Source of the DNA: a virus
IMG/VR virus record: IMGVR_UViG_3300046718_000451
Location: 1-21,962 of that record
Direction: 5' to 3' (one strand)
Length of the DNA stretch: 21,962 nucleotides
Part shown: positions 1-7,691 of the stretch, piece by piece
Position numbering within the stretch: position 1 is the stretch's first letter
Layout: each line of letters begins with the position of its first letter
Translations under genes and position numbers: made by a program
The notes under the pieces: generated by a model
Told to the model about the DNA's origin: nothing
What the model saw: only the letters and a program-made list of their open reading frames with translations
The model's database searches: none

Positions 1-470
1 GTCGCCGCGGCGGCCGTGAACACGTTGGCCGCGTAGAGCGAGGAGATCAGGCGCACGCCCGTGCCGTCGCCCTGGAGCTCCATGTCGATCTGCGTGGCGA
101 ACTCGGGAACGGCGTTCTCGAGCTCCTTTTTCAGCACCTGGGCGATGGCCTTCTCGGCGCTGTTCGTGTAGTACTGCACGTCCCGGTTGATCTGCACGTT
201 GAACCGGATGCCCACCGGGGTGAGCGTCGCCACGACGGTCTGCGACGCGCCGCCGAGGCCGAGCGAGGTGCCCGCGAACGTGCAGTATCCGAACTTGCCG
301 CCCGGGAACACCTGGATCGGCAGTCGGAGGTTGCGCGAGGAGACTTCGATCCCCTCGACCTTTTTGATTTTCGCCCCGAAGCCCTTTTCGCGCTCGTAGG
401 CGACCGGCAGGAACGGGCGAACCCGCTCGAGCTGGAGTGAGAGAAAGTCGGCATTTGCACCAGCGGCCAT
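1..470 (-). CDS. Major capsid protein, N-terminal part (runs off window)
   Basis: The ATG at 470 opens a frame that stays open to the window edge (156 codons visible). The product begins MAAGANADFLSLQLERVRPF and includes GDGTGV near residue 134, a glycine-rich turn often seen in HK97-fold phage capsid proteins. The frame follows the scaffold gene directly, which is the usual scaffold-capsid order. It would form the icosahedral shell after scaffold-guided assembly. The start is supported by AAGGAA on the minus strand at 479-484, placed 8 bases before the ATG and overlapping the scaffold stop. The C-terminal part lies outside the window, so length and fold cannot be confirmed. It could be another major head protein, but position and the absence of any other capsid candidate make the capsid call likely. 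Confidence 0.75.
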   Translation of the reverse strand, partial: MAAGANADFLSLQLERVRPFLPVAYEREKGFGAKIKKVEGIEVSSRNLRLPIQVFPGGKFGYCTFAGTSLGLGGASQTVVATLTPVGIRFNVQINRDVQYYTNSAEKAIAQVLKKELENAVPEFATQIDMELQGDGTGVRLISSLYAANVFTAAAA

Positions 471-485
471 GTTCGTGATTCCTTA
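471..485 (-). promoter_or_regulatory. Ribosome binding site of the capsid gene
   Basis: On the minus strand the stop codon of the scaffold gene merges into AAGGAA, followed by TCACGAAC and the capsid ATG. Almost the same string, differing at one base, precedes an internal ATG at 10255, so this appears to be an efficient initiation sequence in this phage. It would couple capsid translation to scaffold termination. Confidence 0.6.
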
Positions 486-1784
486 CGGGGTCGGCAGGAT
501 CGCGTCCCAGAACGCGCGCTTGTCCTTCTTGAGAAGTTCCGTCCGATCGAGCTTCGGGCCGCCCGGCGTCGTCGCCATCGGCGGTACGTCGCGCGTCGCG
601 GCCCTCGCGGACTTCTGCGCTTCTGCTTTTTCGAGTCTCTTGCCGTTTGCCCCGACGAAAACCTCGGTCCAGTGTCGAAAGACATCGGCCCCGAGACGCC
701 TGATCTCACCACGCGACCGATTCGCCAGGCCGGCGACGGCGGCCTCCGGTTTCACCTGGTTGCGCGTGAGCGCGTCCAGGGTGGCCCGTTTCGCGTGGAC
801 ATTTGACGGTGTGGTTCGGTAACGCTGGATAACAGCGTTTGCGAGCTCCGTGGTCATGAGCTTCTTCTGCGCCTCGGTGTAGTCGGCGCCCTTGCTCTCG
901 ATGACCTGGTTGACGTACTTCGCGGACTCCTCGGTGAGCACCTTCTCGACGCGCGTATCCAGGACCGACGCTACCGCCGCCAGGTTGCCCTTCTCCTCGC
1001 GCGCCTGGTGCTCCTTGAGCTTGCGGTTCTCCTCCGCGAGTTTCGCCACCCTCGGATCAACGCGCGGCTGTGCCTCCGGCTCGGTCGGGAAGATCCTGTC
1101 CTCGAGATCCTTCGCAGTGATCTGGGACCAGTCGAGCCCCTGCTCCTCCGCCTCGGCCTTGAGCTTGTTGAAGATTTCGTCCATGCCGGCCGACAGAATC
1201 TCGAGACGCGCCCTCGGCGCCGCGGTCGGAAGATCCTCGGCAATCGCTTCCACCAGGCGCTGATACGCCTGGGGATTGTCGCCCTTGAGTCCGTCCCGGA
1301 ACGCTTTCGGGTTCTGCTCGAAATCCTGAGACGCCTTGACGAACTGATCGCGGGCCTCTGCGGCACCCTGCCAGTCCTCGGCCTCCGGGAACGTGGCGCG
1401 CACCGCCTGTGCTTCGCGCACGTCCGGGAAGAGCTCGGTGAACTCCCGGTTCTGAAACACCTGTTTCTTGAGCCACCGCTTCTCGTCTCCCGACAGCTTG
1501 TGCTTCGACATGAACTCTTTGAGCTTCGGCGGTTCCCCTTCGACCGGCTCGGGCTCCTCCGTCTCGGGCTCCGCCTTTTCTCCGTCTTTTTTCTCCGGTT
1601 CGGCCTCCGGCTTGGCGGGCTCCTCGACATCCCCCTCGGACTCGGGCTTTCCCTCGTCGGCTTTCGCCTCGTCGGACGGCGCCTCTTCCGTTTTCGCCTC
1701 GGAGGGGGTTTCCTCGGCGGAGTCACCCGCAGCGTCCCCGACGGTGTCGAGGATGGCGAACGGGCTTTCGGCTTCTTCTGACAT
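483..1784 (-). CDS. Capsid scaffolding protein (putative)
   Basis: This 433-residue protein has an extremely acidic, Glu/Pro/Ala/Lys-rich first ~85 residues, followed by a mostly helical charged region, and ends in KKDKRAFWDAILPTP. It contains no enzyme motif that I can see. Composition, predicted helical and coiled-coil character, and location immediately upstream of the capsid gene are typical of phage scaffolding proteins, which assemble inside the procapsid, contact the shell through a short C-terminal helix, and leave before DNA packaging. No protease motif is evident, so a fused maturation protease is unlikely. The ATG at 1784 is preceded by GGAAGGAAAG. The call rests on composition and context rather than on a recognised signature. 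Confidence 0.72.
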   Translation of the reverse strand: MSEEAESPFAILDTVGDAAGDSAEETPSEAKTEEAPSDEAKADEGKPESEGDVEEPAKPEAEPEKKDGEKAEPETEEPEPVEGEPPKLKEFMSKHKLSGDEKRWLKKQVFQNREFTELFPDVREAQAVRATFPEAEDWQGAAEARDQFVKASQDFEQNPKAFRDGLKGDNPQAYQRLVEAIAEDLPTAAPRARLEILSAGMDEIFNKLKAEAEEQGLDWSQITAKDLEDRIFPTEPEAQPRVDPRVAKLAEENRKLKEHQAREEKGNLAAVASVLDTRVEKVLTEESAKYVNQVIESKGADYTEAQKKLMTTELANAVIQRYRTTPSNVHAKRATLDALTRNQVKPEAAVAGLANRSRGEIRRLGADVFRHWTEVFVGANGKRLEKAEAQKSARAATRDVPPMATTPGGPKLDRTELLKKDKRAFWDAILPTP

Positions 1785-1846
1785 CGAACTTTCCTTCCGG
1801 CCTTACTCGTTTTTAGCCTGGTCGAGCCCAGGTACGGCCTTCGAGA
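1785..1846. other. Short intergenic gap with a small hairpin
   Basis: This 62-bp gap sits between a structural gene and the scaffold gene. The minus strand can form a 5-bp stem (CCTGG/CCAGG, loop GCTCGA, at 1816-1831). No U-run follows it, so it does not look like a rho-independent terminator. The right-hand bases carry the scaffold ribosome binding site. I see no convincing promoter. Confidence 0.4.
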
Positions 1847-2356
1847 TCACGGGAGATTCAGCAGTTTCAGATACACGCTTCCAGCGGACAGCGTACAGGT
1901 GTTGAGGTTCGTCGTCGTCTTGATGAAATGCGCGTTGATGAGCGTGTTCGCCGTCAGCGACGGGATATCCGATCCCACGAGCGACGTGCCGCGTTCGGCC
2001 GCGAGCTTGCCGTAGATCGTGTTGGCCGCCGCCTTCGCGTCCTGGGCCGTGAGGTAATCGACGTACGCGGCGGCCGTCTTGCCGACCGCGACCGTGAGGG
2101 CGTTCGCGCTCGTCTCCGCGCTCCGGATGATGACGAGCGCGTTTTCGACCACGACGTTCGGCGGGAGCGTGCACACGGCGATGTCGCCGGCCGTGACGGC
2201 GCCGAGCGCGACGACCATCGCGTTCGTCCAGTCGAACCGAACCCATGTGCTCACAAGGGAGCCCGCGAATACGGGGGTCATCGTTCCCGGGATCGGCGTC
2301 TGACCCGGGATCAGCGAGGCGGCCGCGAGGGCCTGGAGATCCGCGAGGGTGGGCAT
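1847..2356 (-). CDS. Putative virion structural protein, beta-rich
   Basis: This 169-residue protein begins MPTLADLQALAAASLIPGQT and is rich in Ala, Thr, Val and Asn, with alternating hydrophobic stretches suggesting beta structure. It has no signal peptide or membrane segment. A helical part around residues 98-120 (DYLTAQDAKAAANTIYGKLA) precedes a beta-like C-terminus. It lies between two smaller beta-rich proteins and the scaffold, so a virion role such as head decoration or head fibre is likely; I do not recognise a named family. Its ATG overlaps the stop of the upstream gene (TGATG), and GGAGGTG lies just upstream, so translation is probably coupled. Confidence 0.6.
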   Translation of the reverse strand: MPTLADLQALAAASLIPGQTPIPGTMTPVFAGSLVSTWVRFDWTNAMVVALGAVTAGDIAVCTLPPNVVVENALVIIRSAETSANALTVAVGKTAAAYVDYLTAQDAKAAANTIYGKLAAERGTSLVGSDIPSLTANTLINAHFIKTTTNLNTCTLSAGSVYLKLLNLP

Positions 2357-2670
2357 CAGTTCACCTCCAAGCCGTGCCGCCAGGACTGCAACACCGCCGT
2401 GACGGTGCCCGCGGACAGCGCCGTGGCGTTCGCTCTGATGAAGTTGCTTCCCGGGATGTAGATGCGCTGGCCGACCGGGACCGGCGACGCGACGGGATTC
2501 GACACGGAGAGCTCCGTGATCCAGGTAGCTCCGTCCGCGGACGACTCGACGGTGATAGTCCCGGTCGATCCGGCCGCGCTCGAGATGACCACGAGGTTGT
2601 TGTCGGCCGAGCCCACGGGGCGGATGGCGCTCGCCCCTGGAGCGGTGACGCCGTTGAGAAGTACGAACAT
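2356..2670 (-). CDS. Putative virion surface protein sharing a domain with its neighbour
   Basis: This 104-residue protein is essentially one small beta domain. Its last 70 residues align without gaps to the last 70 residues of the protein encoded at 2672-3535, with 37 identities (53%) by my count. Shared landmarks are ESSxDGxTWxTE, NPxASP, GQRI, FIRAN and LQSW, and both end in VN. This is a paralogous pair made by tandem duplication. The Thr/Ser/Gly/Val-rich composition and lack of membrane segments suggest an exposed virion protein (decoration or fibre), which is inference. Stop and start are separated from the upstream gene by one base (TAA C ATG). The end overlaps the next start (TGATG). 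Confidence 0.62.
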   Translation of the reverse strand: MFVLLNGVTAPGASAIRPVGSADNNLVVISSAAGSTGTITVESSADGATWITELSVSNPVASPVPVGQRIYIPGSNFIRANATALSAGTVTAVLQSWRHGLEVN

Positions 2671-2671
2671 G

Positions 2672-3535
2672 TTAGTTCACCGCCTTGCCAGAGTTCCATG
2701 ACTGGAGCTCAACTGTTATGTCCCCGGAACTGAAAGAAGTGACGTTCGCGCGAATGAACCGGACCGCTTTGACGTTGATGCGCTGGCCGGTGGCTCCGGG
2801 CGAGGCGGTCGGGTTCGTGACCGTGCCCTCCGTCACCCAGGTGGTTCCGTCCATCGAGGATTCGATGGTGACGGTGTTCGGCGTGGCCGGCGCCTTGAAC
2901 GTGGAGAGGCAGCAGACGTACGCGAGAGACTGGTTCAGCGTGTAGCCGGCGTCGATAGATGCGGCCGTGACCTGGATCGCGTCCTCGATCGCCACGGAGT
3001 TGTTGAACGTGTCGTTCGCAGTGTCGCGGATCGTGTAGGGCAGAGACGCGCCGGCCGTGATGACGACCGTGTTCGACGGCGTGTAGATGCCCGAGAAAAA
3101 GAGCTCGCCATTCTGCGTCGGCGGGGCCACGTTCGTGCTCGTGGGCGTCGTCGTCGGCGTAGCCGTTCCGTTTCCGACGTTCTTATCGTTCGGGGTCGTG
3201 CTGTCCGCGGCGCCCGTGTATTCCGCCACGAAGATCGAGCGGTTCGACTGAGCGGCGCCCCACGTCGCCGTCACGACCGGCGTGCCGGCTCCGGTGCTCT
3301 TGAAGAAGTAAATGTCGCCGCGCACTGCCCAGGTGGCGTTGCTCGAGGCCGCCGTCCACGCGCCATTCACCGAGTCCGAAACGCCCGTAGGGCCGCCGAG
3401 GTTGTCGGAGGTGACGAACGCGACCAGGAGGTTTCCAGCCGTCACGGCCGAGCCGAACGTCGCCGCCACGGTCGTGGCCGAAACGTTCCCGGCCGGGAAC
3501 CCGTGAGCCGCTTTGACGAACGTGCCGAATGCCAT
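2672..3535 (-). CDS. Putative virion fibre or decoration protein, two-domain
   Basis: This 287-residue protein has two parts. Residues ~1-215 form a beta-rich region with VTAGNLLVAFVTSDN, VSDSVNGAWTAA, IYFFKSTGAGTPVVTATW and FVAEYTGA, a pattern I associate with jelly-roll or Ig-like repeats in surface and phage proteins. Residues ~218-287 are the 70-residue domain that also forms the protein encoded at 2356-2670. There is no signal peptide, which fits a virion rather than an exported protein. The start overlaps the upstream stop as TAATG. The arrangement suggests a modular exterior protein in which the C-terminal domain serves attachment, trimerisation or ligand binding; which of these cannot be told from sequence. 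Confidence 0.62.
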   Translation of the reverse strand: MAFGTFVKAAHGFPAGNVSATTVAATFGSAVTAGNLLVAFVTSDNLGGPTGVSDSVNGAWTAASSNATWAVRGDIYFFKSTGAGTPVVTATWGAAQSNRSIFVAEYTGAADSTTPNDKNVGNGTATPTTTPTSTNVAPPTQNGELFFSGIYTPSNTVVITAGASLPYTIRDTANDTFNNSVAIEDAIQVTAASIDAGYTLNQSLAYVCCLSTFKAPATPNTVTIESSMDGTTWVTEGTVTNPTASPGATGQRINVKAVRFIRANVTSFSSGDITVELQSWNSGKAVN

Positions 3536-5169
3536 TAGGTTTTACTCACGACGTAGATATTGAACTCCGTGCCCGGCTCGGTCGGCGCGCTCTTGCCGAC
3601 AGGCGTGGCCTGGACGAGCCCGGAGGTGTTGACGACCACGAGCGTGCCGTTCCACGTCCCCGAGGCGAGCGGCGTGCCGAGGTAGTTGAACGCGTTTCTC
3701 ACGACGTAGGTATCGCCGTTGTTGAGGAACGAGGAGAAGTCGAGGCTCACGGTCGCGCTGTGATCCCAATTGAACACGGCGATATTCGCGCGGCCGACCT
3801 CGTAGAGATTCTTTGCGATGACGAACACTTTCCCGCTGCCGGGCTTCCACGCGAGGAACGTCCCGCTCGCGGGATTCGGCGCCGAGCTCGGCCCGACCCA
3901 GGTGTTCCCGCTCGTCGTGAGGTTCGTGCTCGATCCGCTGAAAGCGCACGCCGTGTTCTGCGCCGCGACGTAGTTGCCCTGGAGCACGCACTGGTCAGTG
4001 CCGCCCCCGTTGTATCCCCACGACAGACCGAAGCCCAAGAGCCCGCTCGCGTAGATCGCCGCATTCTTGAGCGTGGAGAGCGTGATCGGCCCTGGCGCGA
4101 ATCCGAACAGCACTTCCGTGACGGGGCCGAAGGAGGAAATCACGCCGGCCTGAGAGGAGAAGAATCCGTCAGCGTAGACGTTGCCCAACGTCGTGCCGCC
4201 CGTGTAGATTTGCGCGTTGAAGTCGAACGATTCGAGGGCGATATTCGCGCCGATTTGGTTCTGGCTCGAGCCAGGGTTGTCGTTGTGAATGTAGAACGCG
4301 TGGCCGTGCCCGCGGTCCGACGCGTCCCAGCCGACGTACTGGCCGATGCACCCGTGGAACTCGACGTTGTCCGCGGCGCCCGCGGACGTGGAGTAACCGT
4401 CCGTGGTGTCGTGCGTGTAGCCGTTCACGAACTTGTTCGTTGAGCCGTTGAGCTCGACGCCGGACGGGGGGCGGCCGAACGGGTTCGAGCCCGGAGTCGG
4501 GATGACGCGGTTGGCGTAGCGCGCGGTGCCGACCGTGACCTCGAATCCCGGCGTCGTGCCGATCCACCAGGTATAGGTGCCCTGGATCGTGAGGCAGTGC
4601 CCGTTGTCGGTGTCAACCGCGTCGGCATTGTTGTGCGTCGTGGCCGTCGTCCCGTCCCAGCCGCGGTCTACCGCCTGATACGCGCCGGCCGAGTAGCCGT
4701 GGAGGCGAATCGACTCCGTCCCGATGTTGATTACCTGGCCGTCCCCGAACTGGAGCTGCGCCATCGGCACGGTCGTCTGCAGGGCCGTCATGCTGCCGGT
4801 CAGCGTCGTGTGGAGATAGCCGTCGATCTTCGGTTTCTCCGTCGGGAAGTTGCGGACGTTGATGGGGTTCGCCAGGGTGCCGTTGAGCCGCGAGAAGTAG
4901 AGGCCGCTGTACGTCCCGGCGCGCATGAAGATCGTGTCGCCCGGCGCGACGATGGCGCCGCCGGGGCCACCGTTGAGGGCCGTCTGCAGATCCCACGGCG
5001 AGCCGATGGCGCCCGTGTTGCCCGGCAGCCCCGCGGGCGACGCGTACCAGAAGAACCCGGTCGGGGGGCCAGGGCCCGCGAACACGGTCACGAGGTTTCT
5101 GGTCGCGTTGCTCACGGGGACCGCGGGGCCAGGCCCCGCCGCGATGACAGCGTCGAGGAGTTTTCTCAT
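3535..5169 (-). CDS. Right-handed beta-helix protein, putative tailspike or fibre
   Basis: This 544-residue protein begins MRKLLDAVIAAGPGPAVPVS. Residues ~75-110 contain GDTIFMRAGTYSGLYFS and a following NPINVRNFP...KPKIDG segment, the hallmark entry of parallel beta-helix carbohydrate-active proteins. The middle is full of Asn/Gly turns typical of helix rungs, and the last ~90 residues look like a separate beta-sandwich. Such proteins bind or cleave host polysaccharide; I cannot assign catalytic residues. The ATG at 5169 overlaps the portal stop (ATGA). The open frame extends upstream into the portal gene, but that part is a shadow. Position between portal and decoration-like proteins suggests a virion-bound receptor-binding or depolymerase role. 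Confidence 0.7.
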   Translation of the reverse strand: MRKLLDAVIAAGPGPAVPVSNATRNLVTVFAGPGPPTGFFWYASPAGLPGNTGAIGSPWDLQTALNGGPGGAIVAPGDTIFMRAGTYSGLYFSRLNGTLANPINVRNFPTEKPKIDGYLHTTLTGSMTALQTTVPMAQLQFGDGQVINIGTESIRLHGYSAGAYQAVDRGWDGTTATTHNNADAVDTDNGHCLTIQGTYTWWIGTTPGFEVTVGTARYANRVIPTPGSNPFGRPPSGVELNGSTNKFVNGYTHDTTDGYSTSAGAADNVEFHGCIGQYVGWDASDRGHGHAFYIHNDNPGSSQNQIGANIALESFDFNAQIYTGGTTLGNVYADGFFSSQAGVISSFGPVTEVLFGFAPGPITLSTLKNAAIYASGLLGFGLSWGYNGGGTDQCVLQGNYVAAQNTACAFSGSSTNLTTSGNTWVGPSSAPNPASGTFLAWKPGSGKVFVIAKNLYEVGRANIAVFNWDHSATVSLDFSSFLNNGDTYVVRNAFNYLGTPLASGTWNGTLVVVNTSGLVQATPVGKSAPTEPGTEFNIYVVSKT

Positions 5170-7490
5170 CGCCGTGCCGCCGGTGCGGGCGCGGCCGCGA
5201 CAGGTGCGGGCGGCGGCTGCATGGCCTGGAAATGCGCCATGAAATGGAGGTGCGCGTTCGCAAACGCCTCGGGCTGCTCTTTCCGGATCCGCCGCCCCTC
5301 GGCCGATTCCTTCCACTCTTGGCCGCGCGCGTAGTGAATCGCGTGGTTGTCCATCGGGTCGATCGGGACCGTCGGCATCTGGTAGGGCTGGCCGTTCTGG
5401 TCGATGAGCGGCTGCCCGGTAGCCTGGTCGGTCGAGATCGGCTGGCCGTCCTCGATGAGCTTCGCCGTCTCCTCGTCCTGCTCGTCCTGGGGCCCTTCGC
5501 CGGGGATCTTGAGCTCGGGCCATCCGAGCGTGCGCTTCCAGAGCGCGAGGTTCTCCGGGTAGTTGGCGATGCCCTGGAGCACCGGGTTTTGGGCGTTCAT
5601 CAGCTTGTCGGCCAGGTCTTTCTGCTGGCCCCACGAAACCGGGAGCTCCTCCTGCATGTCCGCGTAAATCTTCACCCGGCCCTGCATGTCGTAGAGCGAG
5701 ATCACGTCGTTGCGGAATGAGCCGTCGTCGCCCTCGGTCGGGATGATGATTCCCTCTTTGCGCTCTTTCGCCATGATCCGAAGGAGGCACTCGTACGCGC
5801 GCGCATGCCCGAGCTTAAGCGCGCGGTAGATGAGCCCCACGCGCCCCATCGCCTGGTTGAGCGCCTGGCGGTACCCCTCGGCCGTCTGACCGCCGGCGCC
5901 CTCTTCTGGGGCTCCGAACAGGGCCGGCTGCACGCCCGTGAGCATCGCCGTGATCTGGATGAGGAAGTTGCGGAGCTCGGTCGAGGCCGGCGATAGTTGC
6001 GTCGGCGGTGGGCTCCACATCACGTCCGAAAGGCGCTGGCCGGGCTTGAGCTTGATCGGGTAGGACTTCGCCGGCTTGACGACCGTGCCCGCATAGTTCT
6101 CGCCCGAGAGCAGCGACGTGTCGTGGAAGATCGGCGGCACACCGAACGCGTCGTTCTGGAGTTGGCGGTCCAGGAGGTTGTTGACCGCGCGCTGCACCGG
6201 CATGAGCGAGCCGCCCACGGGCTCGCGGTACATCCCGTCACCCGGCAGGAACGGCACGATCGTCCAGTGGTCGTCCATGCACTCGTCGCGCGCGTCGAGC
6301 AGCGTATCTGCCGCGTGCGCGAGATAGGCACCGTTCGGGAACAGCGCGATCAGCTTGTCGCGCGTGATCTTGTCATCGAGCTCGTAGAACGCCCACTTGC
6401 GGAGCCACGTCCGCTTGTAGGTCAGCAGATCCGGCGAGCTCGCCTGGCCGAAGCGCCCGTCGTACCCTGGCGGCGCATTCGCCAACATGAGGCGCGCGTT
6501 ACGCTCGGTCGCATTCGCCGTGCCCGTGCCCACATCGCCGCCCGCGTTGAGCTTCTCGATGAAGTCGCTGTAAATCGCGCGCAAGAGGCTGAGCGGCGTT
6601 TCGGTCTGCCACTCCATCGCGGGGAAATCGTGCTGGTTGCGGCCGTAGGGCGGGATGGAGAGCTCGAGAGAACCGACCGCGTCGATGACCTCTTCGCCGT
6701 TCGGAACGCGCTCCGTGCCGACGTTGATCTGCACCGTCGTCTGGATCGGGTTGCCGTTCGCGTCCGGCACCGTCGTCGGGCGCGAAACCGTTTTCGGCAT
6801 GTCGCGCCAACCGAACCGGTCGCCGTCGATCTTGTAGCGCACGAACAGGCCACAGTAGCCGTCCGTGTAGGCGTACTGCAGCTCTTGCGCCAGGACGTTC
6901 TCGATCTGGTTGACGCGCTCGAACCGCGTGATGATCTTGCTCGACGCCTTTGCCGTCGCCACATCCTGCGGGTTCTCGCCATCCTCGGGCATCGCAAGCC
7001 CGTGCGGAGCGTTGGCCGAAAGCGCCGAGACGAGCGAGAGCCCGTTCGCCTGGAAAATGTTGAGCGTCGTCGGCTCGATTTCCTCCTGGGTGTCCTGCTG
7101 CCCGTTCGTCGCCATCGGCGTCGTCGCCGGGTCGAACCGCTGCGCGGCCGGGTTCCATCGGAGATTCTGGAGGCCCTTCCAGAAGTTGCGCGCCTCCTGG
7201 GTCGTCTTGACCAGCGCCGTGCGCGGCACGAACCAGCTTTCCGTCACGCGCCGGGCGAGCTCGAGGAGCTCGCGCTGCAGCTCTTCCGGCACGTCCTTGA
7301 TCGTTTTCGCCGGCTTCGCCGCAGGGTTGTCCACGTCCCCCGTCGTTTCGGCGTCCGGCACCGCGGGAGCAGCCGCATCGCCGCCCGGGTCGGGCGGGTT
7401 CGGGTCCGGGGGCAGCGCCTCGTCGGGCATGAGAGGCGACAGCGGCTTCTGGAATGAAAGCGGGGAAAACCCCGGCCCGACAGAACTCAT
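5166..7490 (-). CDS. Portal protein
   Basis: This 774-residue protein is the dodecameric portal at one capsid vertex through which the terminase packages DNA. Residues 1-60 are Pro/Asp/Ala-rich and disordered-looking. The core includes the stretch around VPEELQRELLELARRVTESW, a central region with many Trp/Tyr residues, and a long helical segment near residues 540-600 with ALFGAPEEGAGGQTAEGYRQ followed by ALNQAMGRVGLIYRALKLGH; this insertion and long-helix arrangement is typical of portals. A Gln/Pro/Ala-rich tail ends APAPAARR, overlapping the next start. Length is similar to the large portals of podoviruses such as P22 (about 725 aa). Start is ATG at 7490, three bases after the upstream stop; the ribosome binding site is weak. 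Function is assigned with good confidence from motif pattern, size and context. Confidence 0.85.
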   Translation of the reverse strand: MSSVGPGFSPLSFQKPLSPLMPDEALPPDPNPPDPGGDAAAPAVPDAETTGDVDNPAAKPAKTIKDVPEELQRELLELARRVTESWFVPRTALVKTTQEARNFWKGLQNLRWNPAAQRFDPATTPMATNGQQDTQEEIEPTTLNIFQANGLSLVSALSANAPHGLAMPEDGENPQDVATAKASSKIITRFERVNQIENVLAQELQYAYTDGYCGLFVRYKIDGDRFGWRDMPKTVSRPTTVPDANGNPIQTTVQINVGTERVPNGEEVIDAVGSLELSIPPYGRNQHDFPAMEWQTETPLSLLRAIYSDFIEKLNAGGDVGTGTANATERNARLMLANAPPGYDGRFGQASSPDLLTYKRTWLRKWAFYELDDKITRDKLIALFPNGAYLAHAADTLLDARDECMDDHWTIVPFLPGDGMYREPVGGSLMPVQRAVNNLLDRQLQNDAFGVPPIFHDTSLLSGENYAGTVVKPAKSYPIKLKPGQRLSDVMWSPPPTQLSPASTELRNFLIQITAMLTGVQPALFGAPEEGAGGQTAEGYRQALNQAMGRVGLIYRALKLGHARAYECLLRIMAKERKEGIIIPTEGDDGSFRNDVISLYDMQGRVKIYADMQEELPVSWGQQKDLADKLMNAQNPVLQGIANYPENLALWKRTLGWPELKIPGEGPQDEQDEETAKLIEDGQPISTDQATGQPLIDQNGQPYQMPTVPIDPMDNHAIHYARGQEWKESAEGRRIRKEQPEAFANAHLHFMAHFQAMQPPPAPVAAAPAPAARR

Positions 7491-7493
7491 GCG

Positions 7494-7691
7494 CTAGGCC
7501 CTCATCCGAAGGCCCTGCGTCGCCACCACTTCGCGCTTGAAAAGGCGCGAGAAGTGCTCGCGGATCGGGTGCGCGTTGGGCTCGGCCGCGATGAACGCGA
7601 TCAGGCGCGACACCTGGAACGCCACCACCCACGCGCACGCGACGTTCACGAGCGACACGAGGAGCAGGGCGGCCACCAGACCGAGCAGCAT
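7494..7691 (-). CDS. Small membrane protein
   Basis: This 65-residue protein has a strongly hydrophobic N-terminal half (residues 2-34, LLGLVAALLLVSLVNVACAW and onwards), enough for one long transmembrane helix, then a charged tail with EHFSRLFKREVV. The topology fits a single-pass inner-membrane protein. It could be a holin-like or superinfection-related protein, but no family is recognised. The start overlaps the upstream stop as TGATG, and its stop lies three bases before the portal start, so it belongs to the same translational chain. Confidence 0.55.
   Translation of the reverse strand: MLLGLVAALLLVSLVNVACAWVVAFQVSRLIAFIAAEPNAHPIREHFSRLFKREVVATQGLRMRA

Noticed and set aside
5170-5790. 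Upstream extension of the beta-helix gene into the portal gene
   Set aside because: The extension is Arg/Pro/Gly-rich noise; the ATG at 5169 with an ATGA overlap is the natural start.
5997-7457. 486-codon plus-strand open frame opposite the portal gene
   Set aside because: It is the antisense shadow of a GC-rich gene; the product is Arg/Val/His-rich low complexity, and the portal frame is clearly the coding one.
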